This document shows positions 1 to 9,635 of a stretch of DNA of 64,000 nucleotides, one piece after another (the first letter of the stretch is position 1; each line of letters begins with the position of its first letter). Made by a program: the position numbers and the translations under genes. The notes below the pieces were generated by a model, which was not told the origin of the DNA, ran no database searches, and saw nothing but the letters and a program-made list of their open reading frames with translations. The stretch spans positions 1-64,000 of the forward strand of contig NZ_HE578950.1 of assembly GCF_000321045.1 (NCBI RefSeq), given 5' to 3'. Source of the stretch: Phytobacter massiliensis JC163 (GTDB taxonomy: Bacteria; Pseudomonadota; Gammaproteobacteria; Enterobacterales; Enterobacteriaceae).

Positions 1-17
1 TTAGATACAGATTAGCG

Positions 18-146
18 GAAACGAAAGATTTTACGCTGAGGCAAGGCGGCAAGCCGAAGGAAAGGAAGGAGCATACACGAGTATGTGACTGACTTTACGA
101 GCGCAGCCAACGCAGCATCAGTGGAAAAGATTCGTTTCGTGCACAG
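18..146 (+). repeat. ERIC-like repeat in the 23S-5S rRNA spacer
   Basis: The stretch before the 5S gene carries the core of an ERIC (enterobacterial repetitive intergenic consensus) element: GGAGCATACACGAGTATGTG with an inverted-repeat centre, followed by AGCGCAGCCAACGCAG, and preceded by GCAAGGCGGCAAGCCGAAGG. Outer arms (GAAACGAAAGATTTT near 18 and AAAAGATTCGTTTC near 131) are roughly complementary, so the whole would fold as one long stem. The 3' end of 23S rRNA is not inside the window, so the spacer is at least 150 bases, longer than the roughly 92 bases of a standard E. coli spacer. Confidence 0.7.
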
Positions 147-150
147 AATT

Positions 151-270
151 TGCCTGGCGGCAACAGCGCGGTGGTCCCACCTGACCCCATGCCGAACTCA
201 GAAGTGAAACGCCGTAGCGCCGATGGTAGTGTGGGGTTTCCCCATGCGAGAGTAGGGAACTGCCAGGCAT
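151..270 (+). rRNA. rrf: 5S ribosomal RNA
   Basis: The 120-base gene begins TGCCTGGCGGC and ends GAACTGCCAGGCAT, so the two ends pair as the helix I of 5S rRNA. Internal segments (CCCCATGCCGAACTCAGAAG, and the GTGGGGTTTCCCCATGCGAG hairpin) are the universal enterobacterial 5S sequence. It is the last gene of an rrn operon whose 16S and 23S genes lie upstream of the window. In E. coli the rrn operon preceding mobB is rrnA. No tRNA gene follows before the terminator. Confidence 0.98.
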
Positions 271-282
271 CAAATAAGTAAG

Positions 283-310
283 AAGCCCATCCTGACGGAT
301 GGGCTTTTTG
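283..310 (+). terminator. rrn operon rho-independent terminator
   Basis: A 10-bp perfect stem (AAGCCCATCC / GGATGGGCTT) with a TGAC loop is followed by a T tract, 13 bases after the 5S gene. It ends the rRNA transcript before the convergent mobB gene. Confidence 0.93.
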
Positions 311-345
311 CGTTTCTACGCATATTAATACCTGTATGACATTCT

Positions 346-861
346 TTACTCGCCAGCCTTACCGTCCAGCCAGCTTAAAATAAACGCTGCGATCTGCGGG
401 ATATCGTTAATATCCAAAACGGGGACATTCGCAATGATTGAAATGTCGCTGGCGACGGCAATAACATGCTCATCAAGGGTAAGCTCTTCTACGCTATGCC
501 CACATCCCTCCCGAAACAGCACAATTTTTGCTACTGCTTCATGCTTAAACCCCTCAACCAGCACAATATCCAGACTGGAAGCGTCCATTCTGCTTACCAG
601 ATACGTTAAATCCAGTTCTGTCTGTTCCGGTGTCTCCGTCATTAACGCCCAGCGTTGCTGGCTTGCTACCAGCGTTTGCGCTGCTCCGGCTTTACGTAAC
701 TCGTAGCTGTCCTTACCCGGCTTATCAACATCCATATCATGATGGGTATGCTTGATTAAACCGGGCCGAATACCATGAACGCGTAATTCGGGAATCAGCT
801 TCTTAAGCAATGTGGTTTTGCCCGTCCCACTCCAGGCCGCAATAGCAAGAAGCGGAATCAT
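346..861 (-). CDS. mobB: molybdopterin-guanine dinucleotide biosynthesis adaptor MobB
   Basis: The protein is 171 aa, a GTP-binding helper of MobA in making the guanine dinucleotide form of molybdenum cofactor (Mo-bisMGD). A Walker A loop WSGTGKTT lies at residues 10-17. Glycine/aspartate motifs typical of the MobB P-loop fold follow (LVEGFKHE near the middle). The start overlaps the mobA stop by four bases (ATGA), so the two are translationally coupled. Its products feed bis-MGD enzymes, including formate dehydrogenase FdoG encoded 24 kb away. The family identity is clear. In E. coli MobB is dispensable and its exact biochemical role is less certain than that of MobA. Confidence 0.95.
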   Translation of the reverse strand: MIPLLAIAAWSGTGKTTLLKKLIPELRVHGIRPGLIKHTHHDMDVDKPGKDSYELRKAGAAQTLVASQQRWALMTETPEQTELDLTYLVSRMDASSLDIVLVEGFKHEAVAKIVLFREGCGHSVEELTLDEHVIAVASDISIIANVPVLDINDIPQIAAFILSWLDGKAGE

Positions 862-1442
862 TGTTTTTGCTCCCAGCGATCAAGCTCTTCGGGTGTATTA
901 ATATTCACAAACGCATCTTTAAAATCACTAAAATCGACAGCATGACCGCCGATCAGGCGTAGAAAAACCATGACGCGGCGCTCACCGGATTGTAAATATT
1001 CCTGCAGTACGGGCTGTACGCTGCGGTGCATTAAGGCAATTGTCGGATGATCCCGCTCGCCATCATGCACCCATACTGCTGGCGCGTTTTTGCGTTGGGT
1101 TTTCAGACGATCGACGAGATTCTGTGGAATAAAAGGGGTATCGCAGGGGCAAAAGAGAAACCACTCCGCTTCATCCTGCTGAAAAACAGCGAGCATACCG
1201 GCTAACGGCCCTGGATAATCGATCATCGAATCCGTAATAACTTTCATACCGCTAGCCTGATAGATCTCCTGATGGCGGTTAGCGCTGATGATGATTCTGC
1301 CGAGCTGCGTCCTGAGCCTGCTGGCGACGTGCCGCCACAGCGGTTCCCCTTGCAGGTTCAGCAAGCCTTTATCTGCGCCGCCCATTCTCCTGCCTTTACC
1401 CCCGGCCAGTACTACTCCTGTTACTTCATCACTTCGAACCAC
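858..1442 (-). CDS. mobA: molybdenum cofactor guanylyltransferase MobA
   Basis: The protein is 194 aa, the same length as E. coli MobA, and transfers GMP from GTP to Mo-molybdopterin. The nucleotidyltransferase signature [11 protein letters not shown] is at residues 12-22, followed by DKGL. The metal-binding CPCDTPFI is near residue 100, and NTPEELDRW closes the protein as in the family. It is the first gene of mobAB and divergent from yihD, with a short 69-base shared upstream region. Confidence 0.97.
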   Translation of the reverse strand: MVRSDEVTGVVLAGGKGRRMGGADKGLLNLQGEPLWRHVASRLRTQLGRIIISANRHQEIYQASGMKVITDSMIDYPGPLAGMLAVFQQDEAEWFLFCPCDTPFIPQNLVDRLKTQRKNAPAVWVHDGERDHPTIALMHRSVQPVLQEYLQSGERRVMVFLRLIGGHAVDFSDFKDAFVNINTPEELDRWEQKQ

Positions 1443-1511
1443 CTATATCGCCTCTTTTATTGTGGGATTGACCCTGCTAACGTGTCTGTATCAAGAGTAA
1501 GGAGCAGAACC

Positions 1512-1781
1512 ATGAAATGTAAACGTCTTAATGAAGTAATCGAACTCCTCCAGCCAGCGTGGCAGAAAGAGCCAGAACTTAACCTGATGCAATTCTTACA
1601 GAAACTGGCGCAAGAGTCCGGCTATGAAGGCGACCTCGTAGATTTAAGCGACGATATCCTGATCTATCATCTTAAAATGCGCGACTCGGCTAAAGATGCA
1701 GCTATCCCCGGCATTCAGAAAGACTACGAAGAAGATTTTAAGACCGCCTTGTTACGCGCTCGCGGTGTAATTAAAGAGTAA
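1512..1781 (+). CDS. yihD: conserved protein YihD (DUF1040)
   Basis: The protein is 89 aa, acidic and helical, and starts [13 protein letters not shown]. The ATG at 1512 was chosen because AAGGAG lies 8-13 bases upstream and because it gives the standard YihD length; the reading frame stays open further upstream into mobA antisense, which is not coding. The family is conserved next to mobA and srkA across enterobacteria. No biochemical function is established. It may share a transcript with srkA. Confidence 0.93.
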   Translation: MKCKRLNEVIELLQPAWQKEPELNLMQFLQKLAQESGYEGDLVDLSDDILIYHLKMRDSAKDAAIPGIQKDYEEDFKTALLRARGVIKE

Positions 1782-1855
1782 AAGCTTGTAAGCGAAGCCA
1801 CCGAAAGTGCACTGAAATGTTATCCTCAATCATTCGTTTTTTTGCGGATGATGGG

Positions 1856-2842
1856 ATGAACCACAACGCTTTTACTTTCCAGACGCTCCATCCTGATACC
1901 ATTATGGATGCGCTGTTTGAATTGGGTATCCGGGTTGATTCCGGTCTGACCCCGTTAAACAGCTATGAGAACCGCGTTTATCAGTTGCAGGACGAAGAAC
2001 GTCGCCGCTATGTGGTGAAGTTTTATCGTCCTGAGCGCTGGTCTGCAGCCCAGATCCAGGAAGAACATGACTTTGCGTTAGCGCTTGTCGGTGATGAAGT
2101 GCCTGTTGCTGCGCCGTTAGCTTTTAATAACCAGACCTTACTGACCCATCAGGGCTTCTACTACGCCGTCTTCCCTAGCGTGGGAGGGCGGCAGTTTGAG
2201 GCCGATAACCTCGATCAGATGGAGTGGGTGGGGCGCTATCTGGGCCGTTTGCATCAGACGGGCAAAAAGGCGCCTTTTGTTCATCGCCCGGATATTGGGG
2301 TAAAAGAGTACCTGATAGAGCCTCGTGCTATCTTTGAACAGGCAGCCATCATCCCTTCGGCGCTTAAAGATGAGTTCTTACGCGCCGTCGACCAGCTTAC
2401 TGAAGCTGTCATAGCGCAGTGGCATAACCGCTATACTCATTTGCGTTTACACGGCGATTGCCACGCCGGCAATATTCTCTGGCGTGATGGCCCGCTTTTT
2501 GTCGATCTTGATGATGCGCGTACCGGCCCGGCTATTCAGGATTTATGGATGCTGCTCCACGGCGATAAAGCCGAGCAGCGTATGCAGCTTGAAATGATTA
2601 TTGAAGCCTATGAAGAATTTTGCGAATTTGATACGGCAGAAATCAGTCTTATCGAACCGCTACGCGCTATGCGGCTGGTCTATTATCTGGCGTGGATAAT
2701 TCGTCGTTGGGACGATCCTGCTTTCCCAAGGAACTTCCCCTGGTTAACCGGAGAGGATTTCTGGCGCGAGCAAACATCAATTTTTCTTGGGCAGGTTAAG
2801 ATATTGCAAGAACCGCCTCTACAATTAACGCCCACTTATTAA
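1856..2842 (+). CDS. srkA: stress response serine/threonine kinase SrkA (YihE)
   Basis: The protein is 328 aa, matching E. coli SrkA, a cytoplasmic eukaryotic-like (APH/choline-kinase fold) Ser/Thr kinase that protects cells under stress and counters MazF-linked death. The Brenner motif LHGDCHAGNILW and the metal-binding FVDLDDA are visible. The frame also offers an upstream ATG at 1817, but homology begins at MNHNAFTFQTL, so 1856 is preferred. It is followed 27 bases later by dsbA. In E. coli srkA and dsbA are co-transcribed and Cpx-responsive, and the cpx genes themselves lie at the end of this window. Confidence 0.95.
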   Translation: MNHNAFTFQTLHPDTIMDALFELGIRVDSGLTPLNSYENRVYQLQDEERRRYVVKFYRPERWSAAQIQEEHDFALALVGDEVPVAAPLAFNNQTLLTHQGFYYAVFPSVGGRQFEADNLDQMEWVGRYLGRLHQTGKKAPFVHRPDIGVKEYLIEPRAIFEQAAIIPSALKDEFLRAVDQLTEAVIAQWHNRYTHLRLHGDCHAGNILWRDGPLFVDLDDARTGPAIQDLWMLLHGDKAEQRMQLEMIIEAYEEFCEFDTAEISLIEPLRAMRLVYYLAWIIRRWDDPAFPRNFPWLTGEDFWREQTSIFLGQVKILQEPPLQLTPTY

Positions 2843-2869
2843 TGTGATACATCCTGGAGAGATTTAACC

Positions 2870-3493
2870 ATGAAGAAAATTTGGCTGGCGCTGGCAGGAA
2901 TGATTCTGGCATTTAGCGCGTCTGCGGCTCAGTTCACCGATGGTAAACAATACATCACCCTTGATAAGCCTGTAGCGGGTGAACCGCAGGTGCTTGAGTT
3001 TTTCTCATTTTACTGCCCGCACTGCTATGATTTCGAACATGTCTGGCATATTCCTGATGCGGTAAAACAGAAGCTGCCCGAAGGGACGAAAATGACGAAA
3101 TACCACGTCGAGTTCCTCGGCCCGTTGGGTAAAGAGATGACGCAGGCCTGGGCTGTAGCAATGGCGCTGGGCGTAGAAGATAAAATTACTGCGCCAATGT
3201 TCGAAGCCGTTCAGAAAACGCAAACCGTTCAGTCCGTTGCTGACATTCGTGATGTCTTTATTAAAGCGGGTGTGAAAGGTGAGGAATACGATGCCGCCTG
3301 GAACAGCTTCGTTGTTAAATCACTGGTTGCTCAGCAGGAAAAAGCCGCTGCCGATATGCAACTGCAGGGTGTTCCGGCCATGTATGTAAACGGTAAATAC
3401 CAGTTGAACATGCAGGGTATGGACACCAGCAGCATGGATATCTTCGTACAGCAGTATGCAGATACGGTCAGATATCTGGTCGAGAAAAAATAA
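2870..3493 (+). CDS. dsbA: periplasmic thiol:disulfide oxidoreductase DsbA
   Basis: The protein is 207 aa. Residues 1-19 form a Sec signal peptide ending SASA before AQ. The catalytic CPHC is at residues 49-52 and the cis-proline loop GVP is at 167-169. It introduces disulfides into exported proteins and is re-oxidised by DsbB. The helical domain is inserted in the thioredoxin fold as usual. It is one residue shorter than the 208-aa E. coli protein, with LGPLGKE where E. coli has a one-residue longer GGDLGKD. SD TGGAGAG lies just upstream. A terminator follows directly, and the E. coli neighbour yihF is missing. Confidence 0.97.
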   Translation: MKKIWLALAGMILAFSASAAQFTDGKQYITLDKPVAGEPQVLEFFSFYCPHCYDFEHVWHIPDAVKQKLPEGTKMTKYHVEFLGPLGKEMTQAWAVAMALGVEDKITAPMFEAVQKTQTVQSVADIRDVFIKAGVKGEEYDAAWNSFVVKSLVAQQEKAAADMQLQGVPAMYVNGKYQLNMQGMDTSSMDIFVQQYADTVRYLVEKK

Positions 3494-3497
3494 CAGT

Positions 3498-3525
3498 AAA
3501 AAGCCGGTCACTGACCGGCTTTTTT
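3498..3525. terminator. bidirectional terminator between dsbA and yihG
   Basis: The stem AAAAAGCCGGTCA / TGACCGGCTTTTT has T tracts on both strands. It serves the convergent dsbA (+) and yihG (-) genes. The yihG stop codon lies inside the stem. Confidence 0.9.
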
Positions 3526-4416
3526 GTATTCCGCTTTGATAGCGGCAATTTGTTGGTCCTTGTCATGCCAGAGGTTATTCAACCACTGCTGAAAGCTACG
3601 CTTAAAGTTCTTATCGTTCACATAATCCCCGTGCAGTTCATCATTCACTGGCAGCAGATTAACGCGAACCACAATACGCGTTAGCCTGCCGCTAAGCATA
3701 TCGAAAAACGGTGTCCGATCGTTCTGCGGATAGCATAAGGTGACGTCCAGCAATTTATCAAATTGCTCGCCAAGCACGCCCAATGTCATAGCAATACCCG
3801 CTGCCTTAGGGGGGAGCAGATGGGTGAAAGGAGAGCGGGTCTGGAGCCGCTTCTCATTCGTGAACCGAGAACCTTCAACAAAATTGACGATGGTGGTCGG
3901 GTGTAAACGAAATTTCTCGCAGGAGCGGCGGGTGGTTTCAACATCTTTACCCCGGCGTTCAGGATGGCGAATTAAATAGCTGCGGGAGTAACGGCGCATA
4001 AATGGCATATCCAGCGCCCAACAGGCAAGACCAATAAAGGGCACCCAGGCCAGCTGCTGCTTAAGAAAATACTTATTCATTGGGATATGCTTACGCAGCA
4101 GGACACATAACACCACAATATCCGCCCAGCTATGATGATTACAGATAAGCAGATACCAGTTCTTTTTGTTTAATCCTTCCAGCCCTTCAACGTCCCACTG
4201 TAAATGGGAATTAAGGTGCAGCAGCCAGGCCAGACCTTCACACCAGCAATACATCATAAAATTACAGAATGCTGAAATAGCGCGCCACAGGACAGGGATC
4301 GGCAACAGCAGTTTAAAAATACCGGCGATAATGATTGGCACTGAACAGGCAATCGTCACCAGAATGGTAAGTATGACGCTCAGGATGAGAGTACATACAG
4401 CGAGTAATCTCGACAT
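3508..4416 (-). CDS. yihG: inner-membrane 1-acylglycerol-3-phosphate acyltransferase YihG
   Basis: About 302 aa, a PlsC-family acyltransferase. A hydrophobic N-terminal segment (residues roughly 1-45) anchors it. The acyltransferase motif NHHSWAD (NHX4D box) and the glycerophosphate-binding VEGSRF follow. In E. coli YihG is a minor LPA acyltransferase that affects phospholipid acyl composition. The ATG at 4416 gives an N terminus aligned to E. coli YihG from residue 10. No in-frame ATG matches the extra E. coli residues and the ribosome-binding site is weak, so a TTG at 4431 remains possible. The reading frame is open further upstream, but that part is AT-rich and unlike the family. Confidence 0.88.
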   Translation of the reverse strand: MSRLLAVCTLILSVILTILVTIACSVPIIIAGIFKLLLPIPVLWRAISAFCNFMMYCWCEGLAWLLHLNSHLQWDVEGLEGLNKKNWYLLICNHHSWADIVVLCVLLRKHIPMNKYFLKQQLAWVPFIGLACWALDMPFMRRYSRSYLIRHPERRGKDVETTRRSCEKFRLHPTTIVNFVEGSRFTNEKRLQTRSPFTHLLPPKAAGIAMTLGVLGEQFDKLLDVTLCYPQNDRTPFFDMLSGRLTRIVVRVNLLPVNDELHGDYVNDKNFKRSFQQWLNNLWHDKDQQIAAIKAEYKKAGQ

Positions 4417-4835
4417 AATTAATTTTTTCAAAGAGTTAATATAAACATGCGGACAAGGCACGCATAAGGCGGCGATTCTAACAGAAAACCGTCCGCAGGA
4501 ATGAGGAAAGGTTGCCCTGGATGATTGAGCGACAGACGCGGAAAAGAATTTTCCTTTTCTTATATCCACATAGAACAAAAAGCATACAAAAAGCAAGAAG
4601 GATCTTTTTTATTTTATTAACTATTTGAAAATAAAAGGAAAGGATATTTTCCGGCTCGGCGGATATGCACAATATTCCCTGAAATGAGAAATAATTCACA
4701 AAGTTATCCACAGGTGCGTCAGAAAAGCGATCCGACGGATCGAGAATTCTTTTCCCGTAATTCAGGCTAAAAACTGATGTTTTCGCCCTTCTGTGGCATC
4801 CTTTAACCATAAATTAATAGACAGGCACGGACATT
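4417..4835. other. intergenic region upstream of polA and yihG
   Basis: This 419-base AT-rich stretch separates divergent yihG and polA. It contains a consensus DnaA box at 4704-4712 and presumably both promoters. No convincing gene is seen: the one long minus-strand frame (4478-4810) has no homology and an unlikely composition. Confidence 0.6.
4704..4712 (+). promoter_or_regulatory. DnaA box upstream of polA
   Basis: The 9-mer TTATCCACA is the perfect strong DnaA-binding consensus, 124 bases before the polA start. DnaA has been reported to influence polA expression in E. coli. The site is therefore plausible as a regulatory element, but a lone 9-mer can occur by chance. Confidence 0.5.
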
Positions 4836-7613
4836 ATGGTTCAGATCCCAGAAAACCCACTTATCCTTGTTGATGGTTCATCCTATCTCTACCGCGCGTA
4901 CCACGCGTTTCCTCCGCTGACGAATAGCGCAGGCGAACCTACCGGTGCGATGTATGGCGTGCTGAATATGCTGCGTAGCCTGATATTGCAGTACCAGCCA
5001 ACGCATGCCGCCGTCGTATTTGACGCGAAGGGCAAAACGTTTCGTGACGAGCTGTTTGAACACTATAAATCCCATCGCCCGCCAATGCCTGACGATCTGC
5101 GCGCGCAGATCGAACCGCTGCATGAAATGGTGAAAGCCATGGGGCTGCCGCTGCTGGCTGTTTCCGGCGTGGAAGCCGACGACGTGATCGGCACGCTGGC
5201 TCGTGAAGCGGAAAAAGCGGGCCGTCCTGTATTGATCAGTACCGGTGATAAAGATATGGCGCAGCTGGTAACGCCGCATATTACCCTTATCAACACCATG
5301 ACCAACACCATTCTTGGGCCGGAAGAGGTGGCGAATAAGTATGGCGTGCCGCCCGAATTGATTATCGATTTTCTTGCGCTGATGGGCGACTCTTCGGACA
5401 ACATTCCAGGGGTGCCTGGCGTGGGCGAAAAAACGGCGCAGGCGCTGCTGCAAGGGCTTGGCGGCCTGGATGCGCTTTACGCCGCGCCGGAAAAAATAGC
5501 AGAGCTCTCCTTCCGCGGCGCCAAAACAATGGCGGCGAAGCTGGAGCAGAACAGAGAAGTGGCCTATCTTTCCTACCAGCTGGCGACCATCAAAACGGAT
5601 GTAGCGTTGGATTTGACCTGCGAGCAGCTCACCGTACAGCAGCCAGCAGCTGAGACGCTGCTTGGCCTGTTTAAGAAGTATGAATTCAAACGCTGGACCG
5701 CCGATGTAGAAGCGGGGAAATGGCTGCAGGCGAAAGGTAAAGCGGCCGCAAAACCTCAGGAGACTATCGAGGTTGAAGCTGAAGCGCCGGGCATTGCCCT
5801 GTCGTTTGAGAATTACGTGACCATCCTGGATGAAACGGTGCTTAATGAGTGGATTGCGAAGCTCAAAAAAGCGCCGGTTTTTGCTTTCGATACCGAAACG
5901 GACAGCCTTGATAATATCAATGCAAATCTGGTCGGGCTCTCCTTTGCTATCGAGCCGGGCGTCGCCGCCTATGTTCCTGTCGCGCATGATTATCTGGATG
6001 CGCCGCCGCAGATCGCCCGTACCCGCGCTCTGGAGCTGCTTAAGCCGCTGCTTGAGGACGAGAAGCTGCTCAAGGTTGGCCAGAACCTGAAGTACGATCG
6101 CGGCATTTTACAGAATTACGATATTGAACTGCGCGGCATCGCCTTCGACACGATGCTGGAGTCCTATATCCTGGACAGCGTAGCGGGCCGTCATGATATG
6201 GACAGCCTTTCCGAACGCTGGCTGAAACATAAAACCATCACCTTTGAAGAGATCGCCGGGAAAGGCAAAAACCAGCTGACCTTTAACCAGATTGCGCTGG
6301 AAGAAGCTGGCCGTTATGCGGCGGAAGACGCTGACGTTACGCTGCAGCTGCACCTGAAAATGTGGCCGGAACTGCAAAAACTCGCCGGGCCGCTTAACAT
6401 CTTCCAGAATATCGAAATGCCGCTGGTGCCTGTGCTGTCACGCATTGAGCGCAACGGCGTTAATATCGATCCGGCAGTGTTGCACAAGCACTCCGAAGAG
6501 ATCACGCTGCGTCTGGCGGAGCTGGAGAAAAAGGCGCATGAGATAGCAGGCGAGCCCTTTAATCTGTCGTCCACGAAGCAGCTTCAGACCATTCTGTTTG
6601 AAAAGCAGGGTATCAAGCCGCTGAAAAAAACGCCGGGCGGCGCGCCGTCCACCTCTGAAGAGGTGCTGGAAGAGCTGGCGCTGGATTACCCCTTGCCGAA
6701 GGTTATCCTTGAGCATCGCGGGCTGGCGAAGCTCAAATCGACCTATACCGATAAACTGCCGCTGATGATTAATGCCAAAACCGGGCGCGTGCATACCTCT
6801 TATCATCAGGCAGTGACGGCGACCGGACGTTTATCGTCCACCGATCCGAACCTGCAAAATATTCCGGTACGTAACGAAGAGGGGCGCCGGATCAGGCAGG
6901 CTTTTGTCGCGCCGAAAGATTATGTCATCGTTTCAGCGGACTATTCGCAAATCGAACTGCGTATCATGGCGCATCTGTCGCGTGATAAAGGGCTGCTCTC
7001 AGCGTTTGCCGAAGGAAAAGACATCCACCGGGCGACGGCTGCCGAAGTCTTCGGCCTGCCGCTGGAAAGCGTTTCGAATGAACAGCGCCGCAGCGCTAAA
7101 GCGATCAACTTCGGCCTGATTTACGGCATGAGCGCGTTTGGGTTATCTCGCCAGCTCAATATCCCCCGTAAAGAGTCCCAGAGATATATGGACCTCTACT
7201 TTGAGCGCTATCCGGGCGTGCTGGAGTATATGGAGCGAACTCGCGCTCAGGCAAAGGAGCAGGGCTACGTTGAAACGCTGGAAGGGCGACGTCTTTATTT
7301 GCCAGATATTAAGTCCAGCAATGCAGCGCGCCGCGCGGGTTCGGAACGTGCCGCCATCAACGCGCCGATGCAGGGCACCGCGGCCGATATCATTAAGCGT
7401 GCAATGATTGCCGTCGACGAATGGTTACAGACGGAAAAACCACGGGTCAAAATGATCATGCAGGTTCACGATGAACTGGTTTTTGAGGTTCATAAGGACG
7501 ATGTGGAAGCCGTGTCGAAAAAAATCCATGAACTGATGGAAAGCAGCACGCGTCTGGATGTACCGCTGCTGGTGGAGGTGGGTAGCGGGCAAAACTGGGA
7601 TCAGGCGCACTAA
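4836..7613 (+). CDS. polA: DNA polymerase I
   Basis: The protein is 925 aa (928 in E. coli). The N-terminal 5'-3' exonuclease/FEN domain (about residues 1-320) removes RNA primers and damaged strands. The 3'-5' proofreading domain begins around residue 325 with intact FDTETDSL. The polymerase domain has motif [11 protein letters not shown], motif B ([14 protein letters not shown]) and motif C VHDELV near the C terminus. All metal-binding acidic residues are present, so this is a full Pol I. The few missing residues lie in the linker before the proofreading domain. The ATG is preceded by GGCACGGACATT. Spot 42 RNA follows immediately, as in E. coli. Confidence 0.98.
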   Translation: MVQIPENPLILVDGSSYLYRAYHAFPPLTNSAGEPTGAMYGVLNMLRSLILQYQPTHAAVVFDAKGKTFRDELFEHYKSHRPPMPDDLRAQIEPLHEMVKAMGLPLLAVSGVEADDVIGTLAREAEKAGRPVLISTGDKDMAQLVTPHITLINTMTNTILGPEEVANKYGVPPELIIDFLALMGDSSDNIPGVPGVGEKTAQALLQGLGGLDALYAAPEKIAELSFRGAKTMAAKLEQNREVAYLSYQLATIKTDVALDLTCEQLTVQQPAAETLLGLFKKYEFKRWTADVEAGKWLQAKGKAAAKPQETIEVEAEAPGIALSFENYVTILDETVLNEWIAKLKKAPVFAFDTETDSLDNINANLVGLSFAIEPGVAAYVPVAHDYLDAPPQIARTRALELLKPLLEDEKLLKVGQNLKYDRGILQNYDIELRGIAFDTMLESYILDSVAGRHDMDSLSERWLKHKTITFEEIAGKGKNQLTFNQIALEEAGRYAAEDADVTLQLHLKMWPELQKLAGPLNIFQNIEMPLVPVLSRIERNGVNIDPAVLHKHSEEITLRLAELEKKAHEIAGEPFNLSSTKQLQTILFEKQGIKPLKKTPGGAPSTSEEVLEELALDYPLPKVILEHRGLAKLKSTYTDKLPLMINAKTGRVHTSYHQAVTATGRLSSTDPNLQNIPVRNEEGRRIRQAFVAPKDYVIVSADYSQIELRIMAHLSRDKGLLSAFAEGKDIHRATAAEVFGLPLESVSNEQRRSAKAINFGLIYGMSAFGLSRQLNIPRKESQRYMDLYFERYPGVLEYMERTRAQAKEQGYVETLEGRRLYLPDIKSSNAARRAGSERAAINAPMQGTAADIIKRAMIAVDEWLQTEKPRVKMIMQVHDELVFEVHKDDVEAVSKKIHELMESSTRLDVPLLVEVGSGQNWDQAH

Positions 7614-7724
7614 GTTCTGGCTGGACAAGGTGCATTTCCTGTAACTAAGCAACATAACCGCTCTCTTTTGTGACAGGTATTAGAATTCCCTATGTAAAGG
7701 TTGAAAAAAAATTACAAAAAATAC

Positions 7725-7753
7725 TTTGTCTGATTCTGAAAAGAGAGTAGAGT
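7725..7753 (+). promoter_or_regulatory. spf promoter
   Basis: A TTTGTC -35 (7725-7730), 17-base spacer and TAGAGT -10 (7748-7753) stand 7 bases before the Spot 42 start. A TTTTGTGACAGG segment upstream (near 7669) resembles half of a CRP site; in E. coli spf is repressed by cAMP-CRP. Confidence 0.65.
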
Positions 7754-7760
7754 TAAACGC

Positions 7761-7870
7761 GTAGGGTACAGAGGTAAGATGTTCTATCTTTCAGACCTTT
7801 TACTTCACGTAATCGGATTTGGCTGAATATTTAGCCGCCCCAGTCAGTAATGACTGGGGCGTTTTTTATT
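7761..7870 (+). ncRNA. spf: Spot 42 small RNA
   Basis: This is an almost base-perfect match to the E. coli 109-nt RNA: it starts GTAGGGTACAGAGGTAAGAT and ends in the terminator GCCCCAGTCAGTAATGACTGGGGC plus T tract. The unstructured segments that pair with galK and other sugar and redox mRNAs are preserved. It is an Hfq-dependent regulator of non-preferred carbon use made when cAMP-CRP is low. The accessory PTS, uronate and rhamnose genes in this same window are the type of target it controls, but no specific pairing was tested. Confidence 0.97.
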
Positions 7871-7909
7871 GCGCGAAAGAGAGGCGCGGACTGAGCCGCG
7901 CGCACGCCA

Positions 7910-8542
7910 TTACGCCTCCGGCGAACCTTCAACGGCAGGGGGCAGGTCGCTGAACCAGCTATCGAGTTTCTCCCGCAGTTTGTCCACGCCCTGTTTTTTC
8001 AAAGACGAAAACGCTTCTACCTGTACCTCGCCATTAAACGCAAGCACCGCTTCCCGCACCATATTCAGCTGCGCTTTACGCGCGCCGCTGGCGAGCTTAT
8101 CGGCTTTTGTCAGCAGCACCAGTACCTGAATATTGCTCTCAACCGCCCATTCAATCATCTGCTGATCGAGATCTTTAAGCGGATGGCGAATGTCCATCAG
8201 CACAACCAGCCCCTGCAGGCACTGACGTTTTTCAAGGTATTCACCTAACGCGCGTTGCCATTTACGCTTCATCTCTTCCGGTACTTCGGCATAGCCGTAG
8301 CCCGGCAGGTCAACCAGACGCTTACCCTCAGCGACTTCAAACAGGTTAATCAGCTGGGTGCGTCCCGGCGTTTTTGAGGTGCGGGCAAGGTTCTTCTGGT
8401 TAGTCAGCGTATTCAGCGCGCTGGACTTACCTGCGTTGGAGCGGCCGGCAAAAGCCACTTCAATACCGGTATCGGCGGGTAAGTGGCGAATATCAGGCGC
8501 GCTGGTGACAAAGTGCGTCTGTTGATAGTTCCAGTTAGTCAA
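7910..8542 (-). CDS. engB: ribosome biogenesis GTPase EngB (YihA/YsxC)
   Basis: The protein is 210 aa, exactly the E. coli length if the TTG at 8542 is the start; GGAGA lies 8 bases upstream of that TTG. In-frame ATGs at 8569 and 8557 would add nine or five residues not seen in E. coli. Motifs: G1 GRSNAGKS at 33-40, G3 DLPGYG, G4 TKAD. It is an essential TrmE-Era-like GTPase needed for late 50S assembly. A TATAAT at 8576-8581 (read on the minus strand) lies a few bases before the first ATG, which would put transcription start at or inside the longer frame and supports the TTG choice. Confidence 0.93.
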   Translation of the reverse strand: MTNWNYQQTHFVTSAPDIRHLPADTGIEVAFAGRSNAGKSSALNTLTNQKNLARTSKTPGRTQLINLFEVAEGKRLVDLPGYGYAEVPEEMKRKWQRALGEYLEKRQCLQGLVVLMDIRHPLKDLDQQMIEWAVESNIQVLVLLTKADKLASGARKAQLNMVREAVLAFNGEVQVEAFSSLKKQGVDKLREKLDSWFSDLPPAVEGSPEA

Positions 8543-8796
8543 AATGGTCGTCTCCATAATCTCAGGCATGGGGGGATTATACCTGAACCCGCTTAAAAGG
8601 CTGTTTTTCTCGCCGCGTCTCTATGATGTAGATAATAACCATGCTGCTTGTGAGATATTTGCCATAGGTCTTATGCGAACTTTCAGAATAATTGCAGGGT
8701 ATTAAAATGGTAAAATCAATGAAAACAGCCGGTTATATATGAGGAATTTTCTGAAATTACTTCAAAGTGGTCATTAGTCGCTTGTATGATTAAATG
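8543..8796. other. intergenic region between engB and csrC
   Basis: About 250 bases separate the divergent engB and csrC genes. It holds the engB -10 TATAAT (8576-8581, minus strand) and a likely csrC promoter: TTCAAA at 8761-8766 and TATGAT at 8785-8790, spaced 18. No coding sequence is seen. Confidence 0.5.
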
Positions 8797-9051
8797 AAGT
8801 CGGTAAAGTAAGCGTCAGGGCAGGGGAGCCAACAGGATAAGAACTTAAGGATAAGGGACCCGGAGCGCCAGGAGGCGAAGGTCAGGAAACTGTCAGGATG
8901 GCAGTCTGAAAAGGAAAAGGATCCTACAGGGAACGTTGAATGCTAAGGGATAAAACAGGGTTCGTTACCAGCAAACACGGAATGTGATGCCCATTGAGGG
9001 TTGAGGGTCAGAAAAAAAGGCGACAGTTTACACTGTCGCCTTTTTTCTTTG
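8797..9051 (+). ncRNA. csrC: CsrC small RNA (CsrA antagonist)
   Basis: It has the conserved location between engB and yihI. The CsrC core GGAGCGCCAGGAGGCGAAGG is at 8862-8881. Thirteen GGA motifs occur in about 240 bases, many in predicted hairpin loops; these are the CsrA-binding sites by which CsrC sequesters CsrA. It ends in a strong terminator (GGCGACAG / CTGTCGCC plus T6, 9019-9046). The 5' end is inferred from the promoter and is uncertain by about 10 bases. The sequence away from the core has diverged strongly from E. coli, but the GGA density is retained. Confidence 0.92.
9019..9048 (+). terminator. csrC terminator
   Basis: The perfect stem GGCGACAGT / ACTGTCGCC with a TTAC loop is followed by TTTTTT. 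It matches the csrC terminator of E. coli. Confidence 0.93.
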
Positions 9052-9113
9052 CTTGCTTTCTGCTAGATTCCGCCGCAATTCTATACTGATTAAAAACATC
9101 AAAGCTGAGCATC

Positions 9114-9626
9114 ATGAAAAAACCTTCTACTACTCCGCGCGGTAACAGTGCTGGAAAAGCGCGCCGCAAAACCCGTGAAGAACTCAATCAGGAGTCGCGT
9201 GACCGTAAGCGCGATAAAAAGCATCGTGGCAATGCGCCGGGCAGCCGCGCAAGTGGTGCGGGTGAAGGCTCGGGCTCAGGGAAGCGTACTCAGCAGGCCG
9301 ATCCACGTATCGGCAGTAAAAAACCGATCCCGCTGGGCGCGACAGAGGCCCAGCCTAAAAAGCAGCACAAACCCAAGAGCGAGAAACCTATGCTTTCACC
9401 GCAGGCTGAACTGGAGATGCTGGAGAACGATGAGCGCCTGGACGCGCTGCTGGAACGTCTTGAAGAGGGCGAAACCCTGACTGCCGAAGAGCAGAGCTGG
9501 GTTGACGCGAAGCTGGACCGTATTGATGAGCTGATGCAGCAGCTTGGCCTCTCTTATGATGATGACGAAGAAGAAGAGGAAGAGGGCAAGGAAGATATGA
9601 TGCGTCTGCTGAAAGGCGGCAACTAA
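9114..9626 (+). CDS. yihI: Der GTPase-activating protein YihI
   Basis: The protein is 170 aa. It has a highly basic, disordered N-terminal half ([20 protein letters not shown] and onwards), then the conserved helical part [20 protein letters not shown] and a very acidic tail [13 protein letters not shown]. In E. coli it stimulates the GTPase of Der (EngA) and thereby modulates 50S assembly. It lies close to another ribosome-assembly GTPase gene, engB. Confidence 0.95.
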   Translation: MKKPSTTPRGNSAGKARRKTREELNQESRDRKRDKKHRGNAPGSRASGAGEGSGSGKRTQQADPRIGSKKPIPLGATEAQPKKQHKPKSEKPMLSPQAELEMLENDERLDALLERLEEGETLTAEEQSWVDAKLDRIDELMQQLGLSYDDDEEEEEEGKEDMMRLLKGGN

Positions 9627-9635
9627 CACTTTGCT

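Noticed and set aside
4478-4810. 110-codon minus-strand frame upstream of polA
   Set aside because: Lies over the polA promoter and DnaA box, AT-rich, no homology.
4878-5987. 369-codon minus-strand frame inside polA
   Set aside because: Shadow of polA codon usage; product is Arg/Gln/His rich with no family.
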